DNA from: Toxotes chatareus
Taxonomy: Eukaryota; Chordata; Actinopteri; Toxotidae
NCBI GenBank assembly: GCA_016801885.1
Contig: CM028902.1
Location: forward strand, 1,426,001 to 1,490,000
DNA length: 64,000 nt
Reading direction: 5' to 3'
This document shows, piece after piece, positions 1 to 12,183 of the stretch (the first letter of the stretch is position 1; each line of letters opens with the position of its first letter). The notes under the pieces are model-generated. The model searched no databases and was not told the DNA's origin. It saw only the letters and a program-made list of their open reading frames with translations. The translations under genes and the position numbers were made by a program.

Positions 1-75
1 CCTACCATCCAACAACCAATACAAAATTCATCTCATCCAGTACCTAATGCATCAGCTTCATGGGCTCCACCCATC

Positions 76-2197
76 ATGGCAGACCAGCCACGAACAACTC
101 ACCCCATCACCATCATCTCCACCACCTCCACCTACACCAACACCACCGTCAATCCAGCCGCTGCCGCCGCCGCCAACTTCTTCAACGACCTGCTTAACCG
201 AATACCCTGTAAGTCACCGAACAGCAGCTTCACCTGAACAGCAAAGGGATTAAGGATAATAACATAAAGAGGGAATTTTGTATTAAAAAGACTGAAACTT
301 TGGACTCATGTGATTTGCCTAACTCAGACGGCTGAAGCGTCATATTAACCTCAGATAAACCTCTGAATGTTTTTTTGTGATTTATTTTTCCTGTCAATAT
401 TGACAGTTCATTAGGATCTTTAATCAACAGGAGAAACAATTACAGCAAGTAAAACTTGTTTCAATGTACATATGGGCATCTGGTTGTTTTAAGACAGATT
501 GAGAAACTGTGAACTTCTCCTTTAGTAGCAGTAACAGTGTTTTTGGCGTTGTGTGTGTGCATGACACAATAAATAACACCACTAACGTGTGTGCGTCGTG
601 TCCCGTGCAGTGCCTCGATGGGCGATCTACGCCATCTTTGCTGCCGGAGCTCTGCTGATTCTGCTCTGCTGTCTGTGCATCTGCATCAAATGCTGCTGCA
701 AAGACAAGAAGAAGAAACAGCAGCAGAAGAAGGATAAGAAGATCAACCTGAAGGGGGTGAATGGGAAAACCACCACAGCCCTGGTGAGTCAATGTGAATG
801 CTGCACCCCAGGGATTTCATTAGCTGCGGAGTCCAGTATAACCACCAGTCAGTGCTACGGGCAGCAAATGCCTGCATCACTAGTTTTTCTGTCAACGACC
901 TGCTCGGCAGCAAACAGCAGACAGACTCAGTCATAGCAGCTGGTGGAGACCAAACATGGAGCTAAAAGAGAGGGAACATTGGGCTTTGGCTTTGACCTTG
1001 GAACTGACATTTGGAGGATCAAATATACCAAACTGAGAACCTGTAGTATCTTAAAGGACTTGTATCAGTCCACTGCATTTGTTTTGTCCATAGTGTGAAG
1101 TGAAGCGATGTGTTTATTGGAATTGGCTTGTGTCAGTTCTGTGTCCCTGTTGTCTCACCTGATGTGTTTCCTGTGCCCTGACAGGTTCAGCCAGATGTGG
1201 CGGATGTGGACTATGGATCGACCAAAGAGCAGAGAGGAAGGCTGCTTTACTCTCTGGAGTACAACGGCGCTTTGTCCGAGGTGATTTAGTCAGTGAGTGG
1301 CCTGTCGAGCCACTGAGCCTCCAAACTGTCATCATCAAACGACAGAAAAGGCCAAAAAATAATCAGATTTACAAAACTCTGCGCACACACACCTCCACAA
1401 AACTTCCCTTCAGAAATCAGTCTGAATCTGTGCTCCTATAATTTACCACAAGCCGTCAGTGCAGATCTGCCATGAACATTGATTTACATTTTGTTCCAGG
1501 GGAGAACAGAGGCAGAGTGACCAGCAAAGTTTTAAGGGCTTATAGAAGCACCAGCAGCTTTTAATACAACAAACAAATCAATTGAATAAAGTTTTCAGAC
1601 ATGGAATAGATTTTTGCTCTCGGTCTTTACAGCTCACAGTCGGGATCAAACAAGCCGCCAACCTGAAGGCCATGGACCTGGGAGGAAGCTCGGACCCGTA
1701 TGTTAAAGTCTACATCTGCCCTGACAAATCCAAAACCTGCGAGACCAAAGTGTTCAAACACACGCTGAACCCCGTCTTCGACGAACAGTTCAACTTCCAG
1801 GTGAGAAGTGTCTGTGATTTCATAGAGTTTAACCATTAAAATACTGATTCAAATACTCTTTGGATTTACATCATTTCCTTGTGATCTGTATAAGAACCTC
1901 ACTAAAAGAAACTAACCTGCTCAGAATCTTTGTTTTTTTTTTTTTTTTTGTTTTTTTTTTAATCAACAGCATTTTGAGCTGAAACATTAGGTCGGTTCAT
2001 CAGTTACAGGGAACTTTGCTGCTTTTCTCTGTCTTATACATTTGTAAATTTAAAGTCTTTTAGCTTTGGACTGGTGGTTGGACAAAAGACATTTGAAGAT
2101 GTCACTTTGGACATTTTTCACTATATCCTATACTCTATAAAGGGATTTTGAACATTTCCTGCCCCTTAATTCTGCTATTTGTGCAGGTTAAGGTTGA

Positions 2198-2265
<68 letters not shown>

Positions 2266-4233
2266 TCATTCCGGTTTGTTTTCCCAACAGCCTGAAAAAG
2301 TGAAACTAAAACAGTATTTCAGCTGACAGATAAAGTTTTTCTACAGGAATCACAGTTTTGTTTCCTGGCTGTTGAATCTAAAGCCTCAATCCCCCAAAAA
2401 TCTTGCTTCTAAGCTGAGTGATCTTTTCCCAGATATCCAGGTCCACCCTCAAGAAGTCAACCGTGGTGATGCGGGTGTTTGACTTCAACAGATTCTCCAA
2501 ACACAACATCATCGGCGAGCTTAGGCTGCAGCTCTGCAACGTCGACTGGGTCCATGTCATCGAGGAGTGGCAGGACCTCGCCGAGCCCGCCAAGTTTGAG
2601 GTAGACAATCAAAACTGATCCTTGGGTTTTTCTTATGTTGAGTGTGAGCTTGTTGTTTTGCCAGGATATTAATCTCCTCTCTCCCTTATCAGCACATTCA
2701 GCCTGGATGTGATAAAACCATGGATGAGTGTTTCTGTGGCTGAAAGTTTGAGCCAGATATTTCAGTCTGGATCAAAGAGCCGGACCGGCTTGACCGCCTG
2801 TCAACTTAGAAAAAATAAATCACACTCAAACCTTAAAGTTACCAAACGGTCCATCGTCATGTTAGTTGGAAGTTTCAGACATGGATCCTGATCAACTGTA
2901 CTTCTGTGTTTTAGTACAATTCTCAGCACAGACAGATGTTTTCAGTTTTTTATTTTTAGTGATTTCCAACAACAAACGAACCATCATAGAAAAATGACTT
3001 CTGTCATGTGAGTTTGATGATTTCTGAGAAAGTGTCCGTGACTGATCGTGTGTGTGCTGCAGGATGAAGACCTGGGCGAGATCTGCTTCTCTCTGCGTTA
3101 CGTTCCCACTGCCTGCAAACTGACCGTGGTGATCCTGGAGGCCAAAAACCTGAAGACTATGGACATCGGAGGATCCTCAGGTCAGACCAAAACCTCATAT
3201 CGAAATCATTCCCCTGGGGTTTTTTGTTCATATAAATTATACACATACTTTGTGTTAAAGTATATAATATAATCATAAATATGTTAAAACAGGTAAAAAC
3301 AGATTAAAAGTCAAATTCTGGTCTTAGTACAGAATTTTTTATATAATTATATATATTTTTTAAGATCAGATTACAGACACTGACCGTGACACCTGGATGA
3401 TTTCACTCCACCTGGTGTTTGTAGATCCTTACGTGAAGGTGCAGTTAGCACTGGACAAGAGGAAGTGGAAGAAAAGGAAGACGTCCATTAAAAAGAAGAC
3501 GCTGAACCCTTATTACAACGAGTCCTTCACCTTCGACGTCTCGTTTGAACAAATCCAGGTGAGAGTCCTCAGATGAGAAGCGGAGCCTGACAGAGGCGGG
3601 ATTTTTTTAGGCTGGTGCTGAGTTTGAAAACACATAACATAATCAAATATTTGATTTGATTTCTTCAATTTGGTTCAAGAAATGTTGGACTACGGAACCA
3701 GTGAACATTTTTATTTATGCATTAATAACAGTTTTATTAATGACAAAAGGCTAAATACTTGTCCTTGAACATGTTTTTATTTTTGACAAGTAGACATATA
3801 AATACAGGAAATACGTATTTACAGGGTCCAATGTATTTCACTTCATTTCTTTGAATTGTTAGGATTTAGAGCTCTCTCAAAACCTGAACAAATAACTGAA
3901 AACACTTAAGAGAAGCGAGAAAATATTTTCCTGAACTTTAGGAATCTGGACTCCAACAAGGTGGTTTCACCTTCATGTTTGACTTGTCGTCCTCAGAGGG
4001 TGAATCTGGTGATCTCTGTGTGGGACCACGATGCCATGACCCGGAACGACGCCATGGGGAAGATCTTCCTGGGCTGCGACGCCACCGGGAACCAGCTGAG
4101 GCACTGGGCTGACATGTTGTCCAACCCGCGGCGGCCAGTTGCTCAGTGGCACACCCTGCTGTCGGCCCAGCAGGTCAACTCCACCCTGACCCTGAAAAAG
4201 AAGATCCCCCTCTCCAGCAAACTGCCCTTCTGA
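76..4233 (+). CDS. Synaptotagmin (Syt1/2/5/8 group), 8 exons, 408 aa
   Basis: Membrane-anchored vesicle protein that couples Ca2+ and phospholipid binding to SNARE-driven exocytosis. Exons read from splice sites: 76-208, 611-783, 1185-1280, 1633-1800, 2433-2600, 3063-3180, 3425-3558, 3997-4233. Together they are 1227 bases, one continuous frame ending in TGA. Residues 1-45 are a Thr/Ala-rich luminal tail, about 48-70 a Cys-rich transmembrane helix followed by a Lys-rich stretch, about 118-240 C2A and about 250-385 C2B. C2A loop 1 has D149 and D155; loop 3 reads DFNRFSKHN, so only D207 of the usual three Asp remains (N209, N215). C2B keeps all five acidic ligands (D280, D286, D340, D342, D348) and ends in the family motif [10 protein letters not shown]. 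The start is uncertain because the frame stays open upstream to the window edge; ATG 76 is the first in-frame Met of this exon. Length and the Lys/Arg-rich C2B strand would fit Syt8, but Syt5-like cannot be excluded. Confidence 0.9.
2199..2262. repeat. (CT)n microsatellite
   Basis: About 32 uninterrupted CT dinucleotides in the intron between synaptotagmin exons 4 and 5. A long poly-T tract lies at about 1931-1960 in the same intron. Confidence 0.95.
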
Positions 4234-5060
4234 TGGGAAACACACAGTGGTGGTCCTTCTCAGACAAAACATATTGTTTAAAGATCATTTCTCAAATGGT
4301 CTATCTAATCTATCAGATTGATTACTACATTTTATACATTGAAAATGAACAATTATATTTTACTATCAAATCATAAATGGATATTTTCCTGTCAAATATG
4401 AGCACTTCTTTTCTCCTGTATGAACTGTATCGCACCTCTAAACAAATTTCGTCCCTCAAACTTTTGAAAGGTTTGTTGTGATATAAATTAAATATCATGT
4501 TTTCTCATGTGATCATATTTAATGTATGTGTCCAACACCCAGGTGAGCAGTGGTTCTCAGTAATCCTCAGGAGGTCACAAAATGAATCCAGATCCTGGAA
4601 ATCCTTCAATTTTGTAGTGAAAGTGTGGTTATACCATGTACTGCCAACGTTCCTTTTAGCAAAGCACTGAATCCCCAGCAGCTGTTTTATCGGCACCAGC
4701 ATCAGAGTGAATCCCTGAGTTCGAGCTGAGACAAAGAGCTCCGTGTTCACTCATCTCTCCCCCGACAGATGAAGGTTTAAAATAAGATCAATCAAGCTGA
4801 GTTCAGCAGGTGTCTCTTCCTGCTGCCTCAGGCCTCCTGAGATCATCTTCATTAAACCGTCCCTGAGCTCGGGAGAGAACAGAGGGGTTGGTTTGATTCT
4901 TATTCCGTCAGCGCCGGATGCTGAAATACAATCTCATTTTATCATGTTGAGAGGAGACACACCCAGTAAACTTAATCGTGAGTTGATCAGATCCCAGTAA
5001 TTAATTAATTAAAATTATAAAAGTTCACTTTGACTTCACACATAACATGTTTATTTACAT
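4234..5060. other. Synaptotagmin 3' flank, no other feature seen
   Basis: AT-rich sequence after the synaptotagmin stop, presumably 3' UTR and flank. I see no exon, RNA gene or clear canonical AATAAA here. Confidence 0.5.
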
Positions 5061-6633
5061 TTAACCCTTGTATGGTGTTCGGGTCTGTGGGACCCGTTTT
5101 CAGTTTTCATCAGAAGAAAAAGGATACTATTAACTATTTTTTCAAACTCAGACTCATTGGCCTTGGCTCGTTTTCTGTGAAGAACATATATCAGAACACA
5201 TTTTCAGTGACCACACATTGTACTCTACCCCCACACATTTATATTACATACAGGATGTTCAGGTCCACTGGACCTGGGGCTAATGAAAGTGTGGAAAGTG
5301 TAGGTCCTGTGTACCTTCACTCTGTTCTCTTCCTGTCTGGGCCTGCTGTTAGTGTGTGTGTGAGTTTTGTGTGTCTGCCCAAGCATCAGGACAGTGTGGG
5401 TGCACCGCCTCCCCCAGTTTTACAACCCTTGGCCTAATGTCACCATTGATGAGCAGCTATTTAGGGACCGCTGCCTCTTTAGAGCAGTATATACCATCTA
5501 AACCTGCACAATATTTTCTAAAGCTCTGGGCTGCCTGTGATGCCACTTCCTCATATGCTTGGTTACAAGTCACTTACAAGTCATGTCACGTCATCATCTG
5601 CCGCTTAGCTGCACCTTACCACAATGCACTGAAGTCCTACAGCAGTGCCACCCGGAGTGGGGTTCAAACCCATGACCCCGAGAGACTGAGTATTGTTACC
5701 AACTGAGGTAACCGAGCAGCTGAACTTATAAGTCTACACAGGGAAACCTGATGGAGGAGCCCCTGAGAAAAATCAAGAGTTGTCCTGGACATCACTCGGG
5801 GACAAAACAATTTTTTTACCTCGCATAAGCTGGGATCAGAGCTCCTAAAGAGAAAGCTGAGGATGGTGGGAACGATACGGAAAGACAAGTCAGAGCTCCC
5901 ACCCCAACTGCTGACTACAAAGAACAGGCCTTTCAATTCTTCCATGTTTGTGTACACGACTTACACGTCCCTGGCATCCTATGTGCCAAAGAAAGGCAAG
6001 AATGTGGTACTCATGAGTACACACTGCACAGGGATGGGAGAATCTGTGGTTAGGAGCATCAAAAACAGGACATCTTTTCATTATTCTAGGCTGCGCTGCG
6101 CTAAGCGCTGCAAAGTGTGTGGACCCAAGCTGGACAGGAAAACATAATATACATGCATCAAGTGTCTGCCCCTCATGTGTTGTATAGGCTGGTGTGAAAA
6201 GACAATGTGTCCAATGGGGTTGATGTCTTCTCCAGACTGACATGGTTAGTGTATGTGTTCAGCTTGTGTTGTGTAAACCGACCTGAATGGGCTGAATTTC
6301 TAATGAAGTTCAAATAAATACAAATCAATAGTTATGAAAAACCTTGTTTCATTTGTAAATTTGTTGATTTTTTTCCACTCATATCTCGATTGTAATTGAT
6401 TTTCTTTTTTTTTATTACATTTTATTAAAAAACAAAAACAAAACAGAGGTAAAGGGCAAATATTAACCATAAATGTTGTTTATATTGCTTGTAATTGAGA
6501 TGAAGTAAATATCTGTTGAGTATTTTAACATAAAATTGTTTGATTGTGCTGAATTAAAAACCCATGCAGCGGGTCCACCAGACCCACGAACACTGGCTGA
6601 GTAACAAAAATATGAACACCACACAAGAGTTAA
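5061..6633 (+). mobile_element. Degenerate piggyBac transposon with TTAA target duplication
   Basis: The element spans 5065-6629 between two TTAA tetranucleotides (5061-5064 and 6630-6633), the hallmark target duplication of piggyBac. The ends are inverted: left CCCTTGTATGGTGTTC, right (read inward) CTCTTGTGTGGTGTTC. Both ends also carry a GGGTC...GACCC-type subterminal palindrome. Inside are broken transposase pieces on the + strand: about 5440-5570 (a YIPSKPAQY-like core motif), 5860-6010 (ELPPQLL and SYVPKKGKNVV) and the C-terminal Cys-rich segment near 6095-6175 (RCAKRCKVCGPKLDRKT, then a stop). Frames are interrupted by stops, shifts and a nested SINE, so it is not autonomous. The catalytic Asp residues cannot all be placed. 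Confidence 0.9.
5583..5723 (-). mobile_element. tRNA-derived SINE nested in the piggyBac transposase
   Basis: The minus strand reads as a tRNA-like head: an A-box-like segment (TACCTCAGTTGG, 5699-5710) and a B box (GGTTTGAACCC, 5660-5670), followed by a non-tRNA body. It interrupts the transposase frame exactly: the protein reads up to SSYAWLQV before it and resumes with YTGKPDGGAPEKN after it. Flanks ACTTACAAGTC (5572-5582) and ACTTATAAGTC (5724-5734) look like a target-site duplication with one change. The SINE family is not identified. Confidence 0.7.
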
Positions 6634-9470
6634 ACTGAACCGCCATCTTTCCTGAACCTTGACCAAAGAGCTCTGATGAGACACGAACGTGCACACGCTT
6701 TCTGCTCATATGTACACGGACACGTTCCACACAAATGAAGGCAACCTCCTGACAGCAAGATGATGAAGAGCATCTTGTCTGAACAACATAAAAATGTGAT
6801 GTTGTGCAACCTGTGTTTGTCACAATTAACACATCGTACTCCACATCCTTGTCTTGTTCTTGTTAAGCTGCCAACAGAGCCAACAGTGATGAGCTGAGAA
6901 GCTGGAGGAGACTCTTTGAAATGCAAATGCTCCACCCACCCATGCAGCTCCACACTGACACAACACTTTACATCACACAAGATTCCCTTTGCACTTTATC
7001 TCACTTTACACCTCCACCAGGAAAATACTCCGCTCGCGTCTCTGCACCCATGGACCCATTATAACACAGCGGGCCCCTGTGCCCACTGGAGTCAGACACC
7101 CAGACTGATACACATGTCTCTTTCAGTGACATTGTGCAGGTGAACTGGGCCCCAGGGCCTGTCCCCAGCAGCCCATTCAGTAATTTTATTTGATTTCTCT
7201 CAAGGAGCTTCAAGTCTCTGTAAGTTGATTTTCATAGAATAGTCACTGTGAAAAAACAAAAACAAATTCCTAATAAAAAATATTGAATTAATTCTTCATT
7301 TTCCTCTGAAAACACACCAAACTTTTTTTTTTAATCAAGGTGCAGGCTATACGAAATTGGATTCTTTATTACACTAAAAATAAAGACACAAAATTAGAAA
7401 CACCGAGGATGAAAGGACAACACTTAACCATTCAGGACCCACAGAAGCTGAGTGTGTCCTGGTCACCTTTAATCACATCATGGCAGATGTGGCCTCCGCC
7501 GTTGGCCTTATCTCCTGTGAATTTCCCTGCCTGCTTATTGACAAAGGCAGCCAGATACACTCACACTTCATTATGGAGAGCAGTGACATCAGCTGATCTG
7601 TCGGTTACCAGGATACCTGGAGAGAGACCCAGCCATCCAATTAAAACGCAAGGAGAAGAAGAAAAAACAGGCTCCAGATCAGCCCCGGATAATTGTTCTC
7701 AGACAGAGTTGCTGCTGCCTCAGTCATTCTGCTGACACACTGAGAAACAGACCAACAGCCGTGACCAGCTTCACACACACACGGTGAGTCGATTCATAAA
7801 CGTGATGCTGTGAGGTGAAAAAGTTGTAGCTTCAGTTTAGACACTGGCAAAATATTTTTAGGCAAATATTTTCAATGTGAATTATTTGGAGCTTTCTCAC
7901 CATGAATGTGTGGCCTCTTTATCAGTCAGATGGTTCTTTAAAGAATTTCTTTATTTAACAAGATGATACAAAACAACACAATGTTCATCTGACGTGAAGG
8001 AAAAACAAAAAAGGAACGAGGAAAAGAAAGAAAAAATTTTGATAGATAGATTTATTTTGATCAAATGAATTTCTTTCTGAACTGGTCATAAAATCTGATT
8101 ATAGAGTTAGAATTTGTTCTTGGACACGTGTAAATGCATGTTCATATAATTATGGACTTTGCTGCACCTGTAACCCAACTTTAATGTTCTGAGGCAATTT
8201 GCCAGTTAATCATGTAGTTGATCAACTGAACATTAATCAGATGTTTTTGGTAAAAGACTAAAATTTTAAACTAATTTATTAATTCCAAACATTTGCTAAT
8301 TTTGTTTCTCATTTCTGAGGATTTCCTGCTTTTATTCATGTCACTGTGAACTGAACTGATTTGAGTTTCTTGGTCCAGATAAACAAGTATTGAATGAATG
8401 TTTAGCGTGGACATGGGCTTCCTCAGTCCCTTTTCCAAAGGATGGATGTAACTTCCTGGCTGCACTGTCTAAATTTACGTTGCTGCAAACTTCCATGAAA
8501 CCATTGCTTCATTAACTAGAATTACTGCCTTGCAGTTGTATACCTCCACCTACCAAGTCATGGTGTTGAATCATGAACAGAAAAGTGTCTTTTGCAGAAC
8601 TGTATGATGTCACAGCAAATTTGACCTTTGGCTTCTTATGATACATACAAACACATTTGGCTGTTAAAAAACTGAGTAAAATATTAAACTTCACCGCCTG
8701 TGTTTCAGTGAGCAGTTTCATATATGAACCAGTTGGTTCGTCCGTGGTAAACTTGTGATTATGATGTGAAACTTGTGCAACGTGAACATTAAGTACTAAC
8801 ATATACAAATACCCTAATGTTATAGGAAATCAAATTGTTTCATTTAATCATTATGAGTAAAGTAATATTCATATTTTGGAAATTATTAGAGAGGCGTTAG
8901 TTTTAGTGTTCTGAATTAGCCGTACCGGTTGAAGTTGAATTCATTGAGAAACTGACTGATTCCGCCCATCTGACAGGCGTCAGTAATTTAATCGAGCAAC
9001 CCTTAAGATGGTGTTTTTTTGCGCTGAGTTTGGCCTTCCAGGTATTTTTCCTCTCAAGATACGTACAAATCCCACTCCCTCTTTACAAACCTTAACCTCC
9101 AGCCACGTTTCACCTCGTTTTAACAACTTATTGCCCGAACTGTTTTGTTGGTAGAGACTGTCATTGGGTTTTACACAACCTGGAAGACCTAGCTCAGGGT
9201 ACAGAAAAGCCCTGGGCTCTGTGGTGATGTCGCTCGGCTGGCGGTGCTGTTCAGTGCCCAGCCAGCTAGTCATCGGAGCTCCGCATAAATTAGCACATTT
9301 GCGGTGTTTGTCACCGACGTTAAGATGTGTTGTATCGCCGTTGACAAACACAAGATGCGGTTGTAGCTGCTTGTTGGGGCGTAATGAGCTGTAGCTGCAG
9401 TCGAGCAACGAACAGCGTGTAGCTGTGCTAACCAGCGGCGGTTAGCTCGCTATAACGTTCAGCATTTTTT
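6634..9470. other. Intergenic region, nothing recognised
   Basis: About 2.8 kb between the piggyBac element and the phosphatase-like gene. Only short, unsupported frames are present. The stretch 7390-7740 has less AT bias and could be a conserved noncoding element, but nothing in a single sequence can show that. Confidence 0.4.
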
Positions 9471-9798
9471 AGATAACGTTTGTCACTTCAGCCGTCATGT
9501 TAGCTCCATCCACCGGTGTGCATGTTTTATTTTGCTGCGGTCTTGGTTCTCCCGTCGGGGCTGAAACTACCGACGGTTAGAGCCCCCACTTGCTCAGCAA
9601 CTTACAACATGACCCCCACACAGTGAGCTAGCAGGCTGCTGTTAGCGGCTAACTTAGCCGGTGATGCTAGTAGCAGAGTTCGTCCACGCCGCCTGCAGCT
9701 GAAGTCATGTCCCATGGAGCTGAAGTGTTGCTGGGCTTGCCAAAGATGACGGGCCGTCTGAGCCGGGTTTTTGTGCCTCTGTCAGCAGGAGGCGGAAC
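9470..9798 (+). promoter_or_regulatory. Probable 5' UTR / promoter of the phosphatase-like gene
   Basis: This interval is richer in G, C and CpG than its surroundings, with repeated GCTAGC/TTAGC words. It directly precedes the first in-frame ATG of the phosphatase-like gene. No TATA box is evident. The transcription start cannot be placed from sequence alone. Confidence 0.4.
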
Positions 9799-12183
9799 AT
9801 GGAAGCCGAGGAAGAGTGGAACAAAGACCTGAGTGCGCACAAACTGCTGGATAAAAAGGTGCTCCGCAAGCAGCATGGAAGGATCGGTAAGGCCGGTGTC
9901 TTAATCAACCGTCCAAGCAGCCGCATGAGTTTGTTACTCTCACAGCAAGATGACCTCTCATCCACAGGTATAGTGAGGACTCTTCACAGCCTGTTGAAAA
10001 CCCAGAACACACTGCAGATTCAGTCCATTACCCGCTCAGAATGTGCTGGTAGGTGATAAAGTCTAATTTCCAGCTCCATCTAAATTTAGACAAGGCTGTT
10101 AAATCCAGTGGTTTAGATGGTGATGTGCAGGTAGTGGAAGAGATCTGCTGTAGAATCCTGTCAACTGAGGCCTGTCTGATACAGAGCGTGTTAGGAAGTG
10201 AATATAAAGAAGCTCCAGTTTGTACAATTCATCACTGACAGTTCATTTTAACACTTTAAAAGTATCTGTGTGAGTCCACACTACACAGAAAATCTAATAA
10301 AATAGACTGACTCAACACTTTTTACTTTTTTTACATTCAACAGATACAGAGTCAGAGAAGTTGTGCAGCTCTAAGCAATCAAAAAGCAAACTGTTCAGCA
10401 GGTCATGGTGTTAAATCACGCTAAATGAATATTTGCATTCACATAACAAACACACAATGTCAATTTCTTTTTTACTTACCGCAGGAAATAATATCGATAG
10501 AGGTCCAAAGAGAGCAGTGTCCATCTGTTGCTGAGTTTCTTGTCTTCCAGTGTTAAAAATCATTATGACGACACTGTCAGAGTCAATTCACAGAAAACAA
10601 CTCTGTGTCCCAGGCTCCTGTCCAAATCTGATGATGAGTAGGAGCGAGCACGCCGATGCGAGGCCCGTCCCCGTGGCCCTCACCCCCCAGCTCCCCCCCA
10701 GAGCCCACCGGCCCCTCTGCATGTCGGTCTCCTCCGACAGCAGCGGACGCTTCAAAGCTCTGGAGACGCAGGAGTGGAAGAACAACCTCAAAGCTCAGGT
10801 GTGTGGAGTTTAGGGTTTGACAACATAAAACAAATAAGTATTTAAAGAAAGGAAATGTTAGAAATAAAGAAAGTTAACAGAGAGGTTTACAATCCTACTA
10901 TGGTCAGTGTCTTGCTTGCTAACAAGAAGGTCACTTGGCCATCCTGATGTTGCCAGGGTGAGGAGTGATTTGGGTTAAATGGGAGACAGCAGTTCCATTT
11001 GTACAGTAAGTGATATTTCTTTGGGGGGGAGGTGGGGTTAATAATGCTAACTTATTCATTTATTTTAATTAATGATTATTAATGATTAATTTTAGTGATT
11101 CCTCATCCCTTATAGCAGGAATAGTCACTTCACTCTTTTTAAAGTTGAAGACTAAAGTGTGCAGAACTCATACCTACATTCTGACATGGTGACTGCTGGG
11201 TCATGAAAATGTCAGCGCCGGTTCAGAGGCCAGAAAAAGGCAGATACTTGTTGGATAAAGCAGTGGAGTAGACGCCCGGTGTGTGTGTTTGTTTGTTGCA
11301 GATGGAGCAGGCCCACAGTGCAGGAGCTGCCAGCAGCACAGGCTCTCTGGAGCGAGCTTCTCTGTTCTGTGCCTCTGCCTCCACCACAGCGTCCAGCTCC
11401 GGCCTGTCCAGTCCGGTGGAGATCCTCAACAAGAGCAAGTCCTCCAGCCGCTTCTCCCTCTTCTCTCCACCCTGGAACAGCAGCTCTGAGTCTGACTCCA
11501 ACCCTCCGTCCCGTTCAGGTTCCAAGAAGTTACGCAACTACAGCAGGAGAGCTGCCACGGGGCCGGCAGGAGCCAGGGGCCCCGATACGCCTGAGCCCAA
11601 ACCCAGCGGCCCTGAACACTTTCAGTACTCTGAACCTATTATCTCCAAGGTGACAGACTACATCTATGTTGGCAACCTGAATGCAGCATACAATGGTCGC
11701 ACCCTTTGCCGCAACAACATCGACAGCATCATCGACATGAGTAGCATGCCGGGAGAACCGGGGCCCAGCCTCAGCCTCATACCCTGCACCTGCTCCCGTG
11801 GTGCCCGCCACAGCTGGTCCCGCCTCAAGGTGGACATCGGAGATGTGCCGGATGCTCTGGGCGACGGCCCGGCCCTGAAGCAGCGCTGCTTCGAGGACAT
11901 CAACGAGTGCATTGGTGCCTCCACTGAGAAGAGGAAGCGCGTCCTGGTCCACTGTCGGGACGGGTTCTCCCTGGCACCGACATGTATCATCCAATACCTG
12001 ATGGTAAAGCAGAACATGAGGCTGATTGCCGCCTACGAGCTGCTGAGGGCCAAGTACCCGGTCAACATCAGGGAGTGCCACCAAAATGTTCTGGTGAGCC
12101 TGGAGAGGGCGCTGCGGCCCGGGTGCAACGTCAACCCCGAGTGCTTCAAACAGGCCATCTCACGTAAAGTGGCGTGGACCTGA
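9799..12183 (+). CDS. Dual-specificity-phosphatase-like pseudophosphatase, 3 exons, 405 aa
   Basis: Exons 9799-9886, 10551-10798 and 11302-12183 join at GT-AG sites in phases 1 and 0, giving 1218 bases in one frame. The first about 220 residues are Ser/Pro-rich and look disordered. Residues from about 230 form a DSP fold: EPIISKVTDYIYVGNL is the usual start, VDIGDVPDALG holds the region of the general acid, and VLVHCRDGFSLAPT is the P-loop. The nucleophile Cys (11953-11955) is present, but the obligatory Arg of HCX5R is Leu (11971-11973), and the next Ser is Ala. By family knowledge this should abolish phosphate binding and catalysis, so a scaffold or substrate-trapping role is inferred. An alternative start exists at ATG 10565 in exon 2. 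I do not recognise a specific orthologue and give no symbol. Exon 3 alone is an uninterrupted coding block, so the gene looks intact. Confidence 0.82.

Noticed and set aside
11530..12084. 184-codon open frame on the minus strand
   Set aside because: It lies wholly antisense to the phosphatase-like exon 3, whose + frame has clear family motifs. The antisense frame is a by-product of GC-rich coding sequence.
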